DNA from: Pseudomonas fluorescens
Lineage (GTDB): Bacteria; Pseudomonadota; Gammaproteobacteria; Pseudomonadales; Pseudomonadaceae
Assembly (NCBI RefSeq): GCF_902498185.1
Contig: NZ_CABVIX010000014.1
Location: forward strand, 1-64,000
Length of the DNA stretch: 64,000 nucleotides
Direction of reading: 5' to 3'
Shown here: positions 1 through 8,003 of the stretch, one piece after another
Layout: each line of letters begins with the position of its first letter
How positions within the stretch are numbered: position 1 is the stretch's first letter
Made by a program: the position numbers and the translations under genes
Notes under the pieces: model-generated
Told to the model about the DNA's origin: nothing
Databases searched by the model: none
What the model saw: only the letters and a program-made list of their open reading frames with translations

Positions 1-90
1 TTGGCTCAGCAATCTCAAATGACTACTATGATTACTCATGTGGTCACTTGTGATGCTGATAATCTTGCAGACTATCAGTCCGTACTCACA

Positions 91-130
91 AGCACCCACA
101 CGAATTGCTTGATTCAATTGTTAAAGAACG
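91..130 (-). promoter_or_regulatory. rrn leader boxA and boxC antitermination signals
   Basis: Read on the minus strand, 130-118 gives CGTTCTTTAACAA, a close match to the ribosomal boxA (TGCTCTTTAACAA). It is followed by a boxC-like GTGTGGGTGC around 104-91, and the flanking CAAGCA/TGCTTG can form a small hairpin. This order (promoters, boxA, boxC) is typical of the leader upstream of 16S rRNA, where boxA loads the NusB-S10 antitermination complex. No mature 16S sequence is inside the window, so the gene must start just left of base 1. Confidence 0.85.
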
Positions 131-169
131 GTTGGTTCGAAGCGCTTGGCTTGCTGAACCGAGGTGCGC

Positions 170-197
170 ATTCTACGCTTTCCTCTAAGCCTGTCAA
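170..197 (-). promoter_or_regulatory. rrn promoter, proximal to 16S
   Basis: On the minus strand a perfect -35 TTGACA (197-192) is separated by 16 bases from a -10 TAGAAT (175-170). A GC-rich stretch (GCGCACC) follows the -10, as expected of a stringently controlled rRNA promoter discriminator. It is the nearest of three tandem promoters to the boxA signal. Confidence 0.85.
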
Positions 198-278
198 GCG
201 TTTATTTTGAAGTTCTTAACCAGAAAGCTGTTTAACTTCAAACACTTGACTCACTGCATTGCTGCTAGCGGGAGGCGA

Positions 279-306
279 ATTCTACAGCGTTTCAATCTGC
301 TGTCAA
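279..306 (-). promoter_or_regulatory. rrn promoter, middle
   Basis: Minus-strand TTGACA (306-301), a 16-base spacer and TAGAAT (284-279), followed by a GC-rich discriminator (TCGCCTCCC). The spacing and hexamers are identical to those of the proximal promoter, indicating tandem duplication of rRNA promoter function. Confidence 0.85.
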
Positions 307-424
307 CCACCTTTTTCACCGCTACCGATCTTTCGACCGGAGCCACTTCCGGCTGCTGTCCTGAACGTCCAACTCGTTGATTCTCAAGGAGTTTTCCGTT
401 CCAACTACGCTGGAAGTGGGGCGC

Positions 425-452
425 ATTATAAGGGGATTCGAAATCCGGTCAA
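425..452 (-). promoter_or_regulatory. rrn promoter, distal
   Basis: Minus-strand TTGACC (452-447), a 16-base spacer and a perfect TATAAT (430-425), followed by GCGCCCC. It is the most upstream of the three tandem promoters and lies only about 25 bases beyond the stop codon of msrQ, so the rRNA operon and msrPQ run in the same direction. Confidence 0.8.
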
Positions 453-477
453 GGACTTATTTCATAAATGTTTCAAA

Positions 478-1107
478 TCACTCTTGAGACTGCTTTGCGC
501 CTGCGCGTGGCGCCCTCCTCCTCACTCGCGGCAGACGCTGCGACACAGCGGGGATCCGCAGTACCAGCAGCCCCGCGCCGATCGCTGCATACACCGCCCA
601 CTCCCTGAGATCAGCACGCACTATCCATAGAAAGTGCAGCAGGCCCAGCGCGAGGATCACATATACCAACTTGTGCAGCTTCTTCCATCGCGCACCCAAC
701 CGGCGCTGGCTATAGCGATTGGACGTGACCGCGAGAGCCAGCAACCCCAGGAAGCCCAGCGCTCCCACTATTATGTAGGGCCGCTTGCGCAACTCTACCC
801 CCAGCTGCCCCCAGTCCATGCCAAGCACGAACACCATGTAGGACGTCATGTGCAGCACAATGTAGGCGAAACACCAAAGCCCTAATTGCCGACGGACCAC
901 TATCCAGCCGGACCAGCCCGTCATCTTCTGCAGTGGGGTCATGCTCAAGGTGATCAGCAGAAAGATCAGCGCGCCCAGGCCCAGCCTGTCCACCAGGATC
1001 TTGCCGGGGTCAGGGCCGAGCAGATTCATCGCCGCTTCATATAGCCACCAGGCCGGAAACAGACACCCCAGCATAAAGATGCCCAGGCGGATCCAGGGAT
1101 AACGCAT
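478..1107 (-). CDS. msrQ: Haem-binding membrane subunit of methionine sulfoxide reductase MsrPQ
   Basis: A 209-residue membrane protein of the MsrQ (YedZ) family. It carries electrons from the quinone pool through b-type haem to periplasmic MsrP. About six hydrophobic segments are visible. Conserved histidines that could ligate haem sit in the VLHMTSYMVF segment, in KKLHKLVY and in LLHFLWIVR. The start ATG overlaps the msrP stop by one base (TGATG), so the two are translationally coupled. The tail is basic and rich in Arg and Ala. Directly downstream lie the rRNA promoters, and no intrinsic terminator is obvious between them. Confidence 0.93.
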   Translation of the reverse strand: MRYPWIRLGIFMLGCLFPAWWLYEAAMNLLGPDPGKILVDRLGLGALIFLLITLSMTPLQKMTGWSGWIVVRRQLGLWCFAYIVLHMTSYMVFVLGMDWGQLGVELRKRPYIIVGALGFLGLLALAVTSNRYSQRRLGARWKKLHKLVYVILALGLLHFLWIVRADLREWAVYAAIGAGLLVLRIPAVSQRLPRVRRRAPRAGAKQSQE

Positions 1108-2120
1108 CAGTAATTGGTCCTCAGGTCGAGGTCAGCATAAAGAGAAGCCACTTCATCGGCGTACCCGTTGAACATCTGCGTCTCCCGCACATTGGGACTG
1201 AACAGCCCGCTGGGCAGCCGGCGCTCGCGGGCCTGGGTCCAGCGCGGGTGGTCCACGGTCGGATTGACGTTGGCATAGAAGCCGTACTCGTCAGGCGCAA
1301 GCCCTTGCCAGGTGGTCTGCGGCTGCTCGCTCACCAGACTGATCCGGACGATGGACTTGATGCTCTTGAACCCGTACTTCCAAGGCACGACCAACCGTAG
1401 AGGAGCGCCGTTCTGGTTGGGCAGTTCGCGCCCATACATGCCCACCGCCAGGATGGCCAAGGGGTTCATCGCCTCATCCAGGCGCAGGCCCTCGACATAA
1501 GGCCATTTGATCAGCGCGAACCCCGAGCGCATGCCTGGCATGGTCTTCGGGTCCTGAAGGGTTTCGAAGCGGATGTAACGCGCCTTGGAGGTAGGCTCGA
1601 CCTGCCTGAGGATGTCGGCCAGAGGAAAACCCAGCCACGGGATGACCATGGACCAGGCCTCCACGCAGCGAAGGCGATAGATACGCTCCTGCAGATGATG
1701 AGGCTTGACGAAGTCTTCGAGGGCATAGCGCCCCGGCTTCCCTACTTCGCCATCCACAACGACCGACCAGGGTTCGGTTTTCAGGCTACCGGCGTTCTGG
1801 GCCGGATCACCCTTGTCGGCACCGAACTCATAGAAGTTGTTGTAATGGGTCGCATCCTTGAACGGTGTGATGGCCTCGCCCTGGACGGTCATGGCTTGCC
1901 ACTGGGTGTCTTCGAGTTTCTGGGTGAGCCAGCCGGGAGCGCTTCCCGGCTCGGCATCGGCGTAGCGAGAAGGCGCTGCCGCAAAGGCAAGACCGGGAAT
2001 CATCGAGACGGCGGCCCCCGCCAGGGAGCCACCGAGCACGGCGCGGCGGGAAAGGTAGACTGATTCGGGAGTGACCTCCGACAACTTGCAGTCGGAGGCC
2101 TTCGCAAGCTTGATAAGCAT
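1107..2120 (-). CDS. msrP: Periplasmic molybdenum methionine sulfoxide reductase MsrP
   Basis: Catalytic subunit of MsrPQ, which repairs oxidised methionines in periplasmic proteins. The 337-residue product begins with a twin-arginine signal (LSRRAVLGGSLAGAA), as expected for a molybdopterin enzyme folded before export. The RLRCVEAWSMVIPWLGFPL segment carries the cysteine that ligates molybdenum in the sulfite-oxidase fold. The chosen ATG at 2120 (MLIKLAKAS) is the family's usual start; an in-frame ATG at 2153 would add 11 residues without homology support. It forms an operon with msrQ by stop/start overlap. Confidence 0.95.
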   Translation of the reverse strand: MLIKLAKASDCKLSEVTPESVYLSRRAVLGGSLAGAAVSMIPGLAFAAAPSRYADAEPGSAPGWLTQKLEDTQWQAMTVQGEAITPFKDATHYNNFYEFGADKGDPAQNAGSLKTEPWSVVVDGEVGKPGRYALEDFVKPHHLQERIYRLRCVEAWSMVIPWLGFPLADILRQVEPTSKARYIRFETLQDPKTMPGMRSGFALIKWPYVEGLRLDEAMNPLAILAVGMYGRELPNQNGAPLRLVVPWKYGFKSIKSIVRISLVSEQPQTTWQGLAPDEYGFYANVNPTVDHPRWTQARERRLPSGLFSPNVRETQMFNGYADEVASLYADLDLRTNY

Positions 2121-2198
2121 GATGGGCTCCATGGCACTGGATGGCTGATGCACCAGTAGACTATGGAGCCGGAGGATTATTGCGTCATTAAGTCTTTA

Positions 2199-3050
2199 TC
2201 AGGCTTTGCGGCGACGCATGCGCAGCAAGTACTGCACAGGGCCAGACACGGCATACCCGAGGAAGATCAGCAGCAGGATGCGCGGCGGATCGCTGAACAC
2301 CACGGCAAACACCAGCACCACCGCGAGGATCGCGACAAAGGGCACGCGACCCTTCAGGTCCAGCTGCTTGAAGCTGTTGTACTTGATGTTGCTCACCATC
2401 AGCATGCCCGCAGCCGCAACCAGCAGCGCCACCAGGAACGACAGCTTGGAGCCCTGGATGCCGAAGTCGCTGAACGCCCAGACGGTACCGGCCACCACGC
2501 CTGCCGCAGCCGGACTGGCCAGGCCGATGAAGAAGCGCTTGTCGGCAGTGCCGACCTGCGTATTGAAGCGCGCCAGGCGCAGCGCGGCGCCAGCCACATA
2601 GATGAAGGCGACCATCCACCCGACCTTGCCCATGTCGCCCAGGGCCCAGCCAAAGGCCAGCAACGCCGGTGCGACACCAAAGGCAACCATGTCCGACAGC
2701 GAGTCGTACTCGGCACCGAAGGCGCTCTGGGTGTTGGTCATGCGGGCAACGCGGCCGTCCAGGCCGTCGAGCACCATGGCCACGAAGATGGCAATGGCGG
2801 CGAAGGCGAAGTACTTGCTCGCCTCGCGCGGATCGCCAGCGCTCATGGCGCTCTGCGCGCTGATGGAACTGATGATGGAGTAGAAACCGGCAAACAGGTT
2901 GGCGGTGGTGAACAGGTTGGGCAGCAGATAGATGCCGCGGTGCCGGACCTTGCGCCCTTCGGCGTCATGCCCTTCTTCAACATGCTCATCGACAGGTAGC
3001 AGGCTTTCGGCGTCGGAGGGCTTGTTCGGCTCTTCGGGACGTTCGCTCAT
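2199..3050 (-). CDS. pssA: CDP-diacylglycerol-serine O-phosphatidyltransferase
   Basis: Makes phosphatidylserine from CDP-diacylglycerol and serine, the first step to phosphatidylethanolamine in the inner membrane. The 283-residue protein has the CDP-alcohol phosphotransferase signature DG-x2-AR-x8-G-x3-D-x3-D (DGRVAR, then G, D and D, around residues 95-120). Several hydrophobic helices and a basic C-terminus (RMRRRKA) follow. An acidic, probably cytoplasmic N-terminus precedes the membrane part. The ATG at 3050 has an AAGG ribosome site eight bases upstream; an in-frame ATG at 3116 is less likely. This is the multi-pass type, unlike E. coli PssA. Confidence 0.93.
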   Translation of the reverse strand: MSERPEEPNKPSDAESLLPVDEHVEEGHDAEGRKVRHRGIYLLPNLFTTANLFAGFYSIISSISAQSAMSAGDPREASKYFAFAAIAIFVAMVLDGLDGRVARMTNTQSAFGAEYDSLSDMVAFGVAPALLAFGWALGDMGKVGWMVAFIYVAGAALRLARFNTQVGTADKRFFIGLASPAAAGVVAGTVWAFSDFGIQGSKLSFLVALLVAAAGMLMVSNIKYNSFKQLDLKGRVPFVAILAVVLVFAVVFSDPPRILLLIFLGYAVSGPVQYLLRMRRRKA

Positions 3051-3150
3051 GGACAATACCTTGCAACAGGGTGGAAAGTGTTCGACATGGGCTCGCGGCA
3101 TGGGTTCGTCCGGCAAGCCTTGTGGGCTTTATACCAGAAGCTGACCCCTA

Positions 3151-3185
3151 AACGAAAAAACGCGGCCTAGGCCGCGCTTTTCGTT
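3151..3185 (-). terminator. Intrinsic terminator downstream of ilvC
   Basis: A perfect GC-rich palindrome, CGCGGCCTAGGCCGCG (3161-3176), is flanked by AACGAAAAA on one side and TTTTCGTT on the other. It can therefore terminate in either direction. It lies 12 bases past the ilvC stop and separates the ilv genes from pssA. Confidence 0.88.
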
Positions 3186-3197
3186 ACCAGGAACGGA

Positions 3198-4214
3198 TCA
3201 GTTCTTGGACTTGTCGACGATCTTGTTCGCCGAGATCCAAGGCATCATCGAACGCAGCTGCTCACCGATGACTTCGATGCCGTGCGCAGCGTTGTTACGG
3301 CGCTTGGCAGTCATCGATGGGTAGTTGGTGGCGCCTTCGGAGATGAACATCTTCGCGTACTCGCCGTCCTGGATGCGCTTCAGAGCATTGCGCATGGCCT
3401 TGCGGGATTCTTCGTTGATGATTTCCGGACCGGTCACGTACTCGCCGTATTCGGCGTTGTTCGAGATCGAGTAGTTCATGTTGGCGATACCGCCTTCGTA
3501 CATGAGGTCGACGATCAGTTTCAGTTCGTGCAGGCACTCGAAGTAGGCCATTTCCGGCGCGTAGCCAGCTTCGACCAGGGTTTCGAAACCGGCCTTGACC
3601 AGCTCGACGGTACCGCCACACAGAACGGCTTGCTCACCGAACAGGTCGGTTTCGGTCTCGTCCTTGAAGGTGGTTTCGATGATGCCGGTACGGCCGCCAC
3701 CGACGCCAGCGGCGTACGACAGTGCGACGTTCTTGGCGTTGCCCGAGGCGTCCTGGTAGATCGCGATCAGGTCAGGGATACCGCCGCCCTTGACGAACTC
3801 GGAGCGAACGGTGTGGCCTGGGGCCTTCGGCGCGATCATGATCACGTCGAGGTCGGCGCGAGGAACGACCTGGTTGTAGTGAATAGCGAAGCCGTGGGAG
3901 AAGGCCAGGGTTGCGCCTTTCTTGATGTTCGGCTCGATCTCGTTCTTGTACAGGGCGCCCTGGAACTCGTCCGGGGTCAGGATCATGACCAGGTCGGCGG
4001 CAGCGACGGCGGAAGCCACGTCGGCAACTTTCAGACCATGGGCTTCTGCCTTGGCAACGGTGGCCGAGCCTTTACGCAGACCGACAGTGACGTCAACACC
4101 GGAGTCCTTGAGGTTGCACGCTTGAGCGTGGCCCTGGGAGCCGTAGCCGATGATGGCGACTTTCTTGCCCTGGATGATCGAAAGGTCGCAGTCTTTGTCG
4201 TAGAAAACTTTCAT
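3198..4214 (-). CDS. ilvC: Ketol-acid reductoisomerase (class I)
   Basis: Second common step of valine, leucine and isoleucine synthesis: NADPH-dependent isomerisation and reduction of acetolactate or acetohydroxybutyrate. At 338 residues it is the short class I form. The N-terminal Rossmann motif GYGSQGHAQACNLKDSG starts near residue 24, and DLFGEQAVLCGG marks the catalytic knotted domain. It is third in ilvI-ilvH-ilvC, about 53 bases after ilvH, and is closed by a strong terminator. Confidence 0.97.
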   Translation of the reverse strand: MKVFYDKDCDLSIIQGKKVAIIGYGSQGHAQACNLKDSGVDVTVGLRKGSATVAKAEAHGLKVADVASAVAAADLVMILTPDEFQGALYKNEIEPNIKKGATLAFSHGFAIHYNQVVPRADLDVIMIAPKAPGHTVRSEFVKGGGIPDLIAIYQDASGNAKNVALSYAAGVGGGRTGIIETTFKDETETDLFGEQAVLCGGTVELVKAGFETLVEAGYAPEMAYFECLHELKLIVDLMYEGGIANMNYSISNNAEYGEYVTGPEIINEESRKAMRNALKRIQDGEYAKMFISEGATNYPSMTAKRRNNAAHGIEVIGEQLRSMMPWISANKIVDKSKN

Positions 4215-4267
4215 GGAATACCCCTGTTATATCTCGGCCCCAGCGGAGCCATCGCTAATTTTTGAAG

Positions 4268-4759
4268 TTAGATGCTGAGCACTTTGTCGCCACGGGCAAT
4301 GCCGGTGACACCACTGCGCACGGTTTCGAGAATCGATGCGGTACCGATGGCCTGGATGAAGCTGTCCAGCTTGTCGCTGGTACCGGTCAGCTGCACCGTG
4401 TACACGCTGCTGCTGACGTCGACGATCTGCCCACGGTAGATGTCGGTGGTGCGTTTGATCTCGGCGCGCTGTGCGCCAGTGGCCTTGACCTTGACCAGCA
4501 TCAGTTCGCGCTCGATGTGGGCGCTTTCCGACAGGTCGACCAGCTTGACCACTTCGACCAGCTTGTTCAGGTTCTTGGTGATCTGCTCGATCACCTCATC
4601 GTGGCCGACAGTCGTCAGGGTCAGGCGCGACAGGGTCGGGTCTTCGGTCGGAGCGACGGTCAGGCTTTCGATGTTGTAGTTGCGCTGGGAGAACAGGCCC
4701 ACGACGCGAGACAGGGCACCGGGTTCGTTTTCCAACAGCAGGGAAATGATGTGCCGCAT
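4268..4759 (-). CDS. ilvH: Acetolactate synthase small (regulatory) subunit
   Basis: Regulatory subunit of acetohydroxyacid synthase; it confers valine feedback inhibition and stimulates the large subunit. The 163 residues begin with an ACT domain (residues about 4-78, including the effector-site stretch ENEPGALSRVVGLFSQRNYN) and end with the small-subunit C-terminal domain. It starts one base after the ilvI stop, so translational coupling is likely. The gene is called ilvN in some Pseudomonas annotations. Confidence 0.95.
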   Translation of the reverse strand: MRHIISLLLENEPGALSRVVGLFSQRNYNIESLTVAPTEDPTLSRLTLTTVGHDEVIEQITKNLNKLVEVVKLVDLSESAHIERELMLVKVKATGAQRAEIKRTTDIYRGQIVDVSSSVYTVQLTGTSDKLDSFIQAIGTASILETVRSGVTGIARGDKVLSI

Positions 4760-4760
4760 A

Positions 4761-6485
4761 TCAGGTACGCTCCGTCTTGCTCAGCCACATGTCGCGCATC
4801 GATCCATCCTTGATCTGCATCGGATAGACGTGCTCGCTGTTGTCGACCTGGATGTCGATGAACACCAGGCGGTCCTTCATCGCGAAGGCCTCTTCCAGTT
4901 TCGGCTTGAGGTCTTTCAGGCTGGTGATGCGGATACCCACGTGGCCATAGGCCTCGGCCAGCTTGACGAAGTCCGGCAGCGACTCCATGTAGGAGTGCGA
5001 ATGACGGCTGTTGTAGGCCATGTCCTGCCACTGGCGAACCATGCCCAGTACGCCGTTGTTCAGGTTGACGATCTTCACCGGCAGGTCGTACTGCAGGCAG
5101 GTGGACAGCTCCTGGATGTTCATCTGGATGCTGCCTTCACCGGTCACGCAGGCAACGTCCTGGTCCGGGAAGTTGAGCTTGACGCCCATGGCCGCCGGGA
5201 AACCGAAGCCCATGGTGCCCAGGCCACCGGAGTTGATCCAGCGGTTGGGTTTGTTGAAGCGGTAGTACTGCGCCGCGAACATCTGGTGCTGACCCACGTC
5301 GGAGGTGACGAAGGCATCGCCCTTGGTGACTTCGCAGAGGGTCTCGATCACGGTCTGCGGCTTGATGACGCTGCCGTCGCCCTTGTTGTAGGGGAACATG
5401 TCACCCGTGCCGCGCCACTCTTCGATCTGCTTCCACCAGGCGTCCATGGCGGACTTGTCTGGCTGCTCGCCGATTTCGCGCAGGATGCCGAGCATTTCGC
5501 TGAGCACGCTTTCCACCGGACCCACGATCGGCACGTCGGCCTTGATCATCTTGGAGATCGACGCCGGGTCGATGTCGATATGGATGATCTTGGCATTCGG
5601 GCAGAACTTGGCCGGGCCGTTGACCACACGGTCGTCGAACCGCGCACCGACGGCAAAGATCACGTCGGCGTTGTGCATGGTCATGTTGGCAGGGTAGCTG
5701 CCGTGCATGCCCAGCATGCCGAGGAACTGGCGGTCGGTACCTGGGTAGCCACCCAGACCCATCAGGGTATTGGTGACTGGCAGGTTGAGCGTCCTGGCGA
5801 TCTCGGTCAGTGCTTCGGAGCCGCCACCGAGGATGACGCCGCCGCCGGCGTACACCACCGGACGCTTGGCCGCCAGGAGCATCTCGGCTGCCTTGCGGAT
5901 CTGGCCCGAGTGACCGCGGACAGCCGGGCTGTAGGAGCGCAGCTTGACCTTCTTGGGGTAGACGTATTCGAACTTCTCGGCCGGGTTGGTCATGTCCTTG
6001 GGGATATCGACCACGACCGGGCCGGGACGGCCGGATTGCGCGAGGTAGAACGCCTTCTTCATGACCTCGGGGATCTCGGAGGCATGCTTGATCATGAAGC
6101 TGTGTTTCACGATCGGCCGGGAAATACCGATCATGTCGGTTTCCTGGAAGGCATCGGTACCCACCATGGTGCTCGGCACCTGGCCGGACAGGATCACCAT
6201 CGGAATGGAGTCCATGTAGGCGGTGGCGATACCGGTGATGGCATTGGTCGCGCCTGGGCCGGAAGTCACCAGCACCACGCCGGCCTTGCCGGTGGCACGG
6301 GCATAGCCGTCGGCCATGTGGGTAGCCGCCTGCTCATGACGAACCAGGATGTGCGAGACTTCCGGCTCCTTGAACAGTGCGTCGTAAACATGCAGGAGAG
6401 CACCACCAGGGTACCCGTAGATGTGCTTAACGCCTTCGTCCCGCAAAAAGCGGACGATCATCTCAGCGCCAGATAAAAGCTCCAC
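4761..6485 (-). CDS. ilvI: Acetolactate synthase large (catalytic) subunit
   Basis: Thiamine-diphosphate enzyme that condenses two pyruvates, or pyruvate and 2-oxobutyrate, at the branch point of branched-chain amino acid synthesis. The 574-residue product carries YGYPGGALLHVYD, with the region of the cofactor-activating glutamate just after it, and the ThDP motif GEGS ... NLNN near residues 443-470. The GTG start at 6485 is preceded by AGAGGTG at good spacing and gives the family-standard N-terminus (MELLSGAEMIVRFL). A longer frame opens at 6560 but lacks homology. Also named ilvB in some strains. Confidence 0.94.
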   Translation of the reverse strand: MELLSGAEMIVRFLRDEGVKHIYGYPGGALLHVYDALFKEPEVSHILVRHEQAATHMADGYARATGKAGVVLVTSGPGATNAITGIATAYMDSIPMVILSGQVPSTMVGTDAFQETDMIGISRPIVKHSFMIKHASEIPEVMKKAFYLAQSGRPGPVVVDIPKDMTNPAEKFEYVYPKKVKLRSYSPAVRGHSGQIRKAAEMLLAAKRPVVYAGGGVILGGGSEALTEIARTLNLPVTNTLMGLGGYPGTDRQFLGMLGMHGSYPANMTMHNADVIFAVGARFDDRVVNGPAKFCPNAKIIHIDIDPASISKMIKADVPIVGPVESVLSEMLGILREIGEQPDKSAMDAWWKQIEEWRGTGDMFPYNKGDGSVIKPQTVIETLCEVTKGDAFVTSDVGQHQMFAAQYYRFNKPNRWINSGGLGTMGFGFPAAMGVKLNFPDQDVACVTGEGSIQMNIQELSTCLQYDLPVKIVNLNNGVLGMVRQWQDMAYNSRHSHSYMESLPDFVKLAEAYGHVGIRITSLKDLKPKLEEAFAMKDRLVFIDIQVDNSEHVYPMQIKDGSMRDMWLSKTERT

Positions 6486-6762
6486 GTTGTTCACCTCTAA
6501 AACGCCAGAATACCGCCCCAAGCGGGCGGGTCTTAATAGGTTTACTGCCAAGCAGAGCATGAGCGAACGTCAGCACTGACTGAGCAAGTATTGGGAGCAC
6601 CCCAGAGTGTTGCGGGGTTTTCCCACCCAGCGCGAGGTAACGCGTTGCGGGGTGAAACAAGTCGGCGCGGGTGTGCGCCTCATGATCTGCTTAGCGGGTC
6701 TGCTTCTGGCAGTCCCCCTACAGCGGAATCTGGATTCTTAAGATTTGGCGCTCTCAAGTCAA
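6486..6762 (-). promoter_or_regulatory. ilvIHC leader and candidate promoter
   Basis: This 400-base gap between ilvI and the YqcC gene holds no convincing gene. A candidate sigma-70 promoter is TTGACT (6762-6757), a 16-base spacer, then TAAGAA (6740-6735). The resulting leader of roughly 240 bases contains a 6-bp GC hairpin at 6513-6529 (CCGCCC/GGGCGG), close to the ribosome site, and a weaker ACCCC/GGGGT pairing further upstream. The arrangement is compatible with attenuation, but no run of T residues follows either stem, so the mechanism is unproven. Confidence 0.4.
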
Positions 6763-6847
6763 GAAAAATTATTGCCAATTTTTCCCAAGGACGTTTCTCC
6801 AACACCACGAATTGAATCGCTTGCAGCAGAACTCTTAAGATTTCCAA

Positions 6848-6875
6848 CAAAAAGGGCCACAATCTGCGGCCCTTA
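6848..6875 (-). terminator. Intrinsic terminator after the YqcC gene
   Basis: On the minus strand AAGGGCCGCAGATTGTGGCCC can fold as a stem (GGGCC(G)CA/TGTGGCCC) and is followed by TTTTTG. It lies about 20 bases past the stop of the YqcC-family gene and should separate mrcB-TPR-yqcC transcription from the ilv promoter. Confidence 0.8.
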
Positions 6876-6893
6876 TAGGAAAAAGAGAGGAAA

Positions 6894-7226
6894 TCAGGCG
6901 GATGGACTGATCAATTGGTCGAATTCTGCTAGCAGCCGTCGCAACTCGCGACTTTCATCCGGCCGGTTGCTGTAGACCGTTTCAGCCATTACCAGGATCC
7001 CCGAGGCATTGGGCAAGGCCAGGCCGTGTTCCAGGATCTGCTTCATGCGTGGCAGGAAAATCCACTGCAGCCACTGCTCGAAGCTCATGCTGTCGACCGC
7101 GAAGGGCACGACACTGCCCAATGCCTCGGCGCTGGGAGGCTGATCGCTCCACCAGCCTTGCACATGCAGCTCGCGCTCGATCAGCAGCAGGTGGTCAGCA
7201 ATGTCCAGAATGCGTTGCTCCATCAC
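6894..7226 (-). CDS. YqcC family protein
   Basis: A 110-residue soluble protein of the YqcC family, whose function is not established; in E. coli the homologue is encoded beside the pseudouridine synthase gene truC. It is rich in Leu and Glu and probably all-helical (for example ILDIADHLLLIERELHVQGW and FEQWLQWIFLPRMKQILEHG). Its ATG overlaps the stop of the upstream TPR lipoprotein gene by four bases (ATGA), so the two are co-translated. No signal peptide or catalytic motif is visible. The family assignment is by memory of sequence pattern. Confidence 0.75.
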   Translation of the reverse strand: MMEQRILDIADHLLLIERELHVQGWWSDQPPSAEALGSVVPFAVDSMSFEQWLQWIFLPRMKQILEHGLALPNASGILVMAETVYSNRPDESRELRRLLAEFDQLISPSA

Positions 7227-7999
7227 AGGTTGACCTTGGCTTTCTGACGCGCCAGGGCGGCGCCAGCGCTGTCACCCTGCTTCTCGCGAGCCTGGGCAAT
7301 GATGTTCCACAGGCCTGCCTGCAGGTCAGGACGGCCGTTGGCGTAGGTCAGCGCGCGCCGGGCCAACTGCTCGGCCTGGGCAGCATCGCCCTGGGCCAGG
7401 CGCACCTGGGCGAGGCGATAGAGCACCTGTGGCTCGCGCGGCGCAATACGCTGGGCACGCTCCAGGCTGGAGGAGGCACCGTTGTAATCGCCAGTGCCCT
7501 GCTGCTGCTGGGCGGTGGTCAATAGCGCAAGCACCGGTCCATCGAGCTGTTCGTCCGCCGACAGGCCGCTGCTGGCAGCGTTGCTGCGGGGGATACCGGT
7601 CGGAGCAGTCGATGCGCTCGGCGTGCTTGCCGGGCTCGGCGCGCTGTTCATCGAGGCGATGTCGAACGGTTCGTTATCGACCGGCCCCGGGGTGATCGGC
7701 CCGCTGCTGATCGCGGCGGCGCCCGTACCGGCAGGGAATGTCTGGATCGGCGAGGAGCCCGCGCCCTGCGGGATCATCACCATCACGCCCGAGTCCTGAG
7801 GCACCGTTTGCGCCTGGCTGCTACCGGTGCTGACCGCCGGGGCGGCGCTGCGGTTGGCCGAGACGCGCTCGCTGTTGGATACCCGGGTGCTCGAATCCAC
7901 TACCGGGATGGAGCCACGCGGGACGCTGGCGCAGCCATTGAGCAAGGCCAGCGCCGTCAAGGCAGGAAACCACCACTTGTTCAATTCACGCCCTCTCAT
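7223..7999 (-). CDS. TPR-containing lipoprotein
   Basis: A 258-residue protein with a lipoprotein signal: basic start, hydrophobic WWFPALTALALL, then lipobox LNGC with the acylated cysteine at position 23. A long low-complexity Ser/Thr/Pro/Ala linker follows (about residues 25-140). The C-terminal 115 residues hold two to three TPR-like helical repeats (LLTTAQQQQGTGDYNGA; LAQVRLAQGDAAQAEQLARRA). It sits four bases after mrcB, so a periplasmic partner role near PBP1B is possible; this is inference, but a TPR outer-membrane lipoprotein next to a class A PBP recalls the LpoA/LpoB/LpoP activators. Confidence 0.8.
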   Translation of the reverse strand: MRGRELNKWWFPALTALALLNGCASVPRGSIPVVDSSTRVSNSERVSANRSAAPAVSTGSSQAQTVPQDSGVMVMIPQGAGSSPIQTFPAGTGAAAISSGPITPGPVDNEPFDIASMNSAPSPASTPSASTAPTGIPRSNAASSGLSADEQLDGPVLALLTTAQQQQGTGDYNGASSSLERAQRIAPREPQVLYRLAQVRLAQGDAAQAEQLARRALTYANGRPDLQAGLWNIIAQAREKQGDSAGAALARQKAKVNL

Positions 8000-8003
8000 G
8001 TGC

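Noticed and set aside
1..630. Two short plus-strand frames at 1-210 and 259-630
   Set aside because: They cross rRNA promoters and the end of msrQ, have no ribosome site and resemble no protein.
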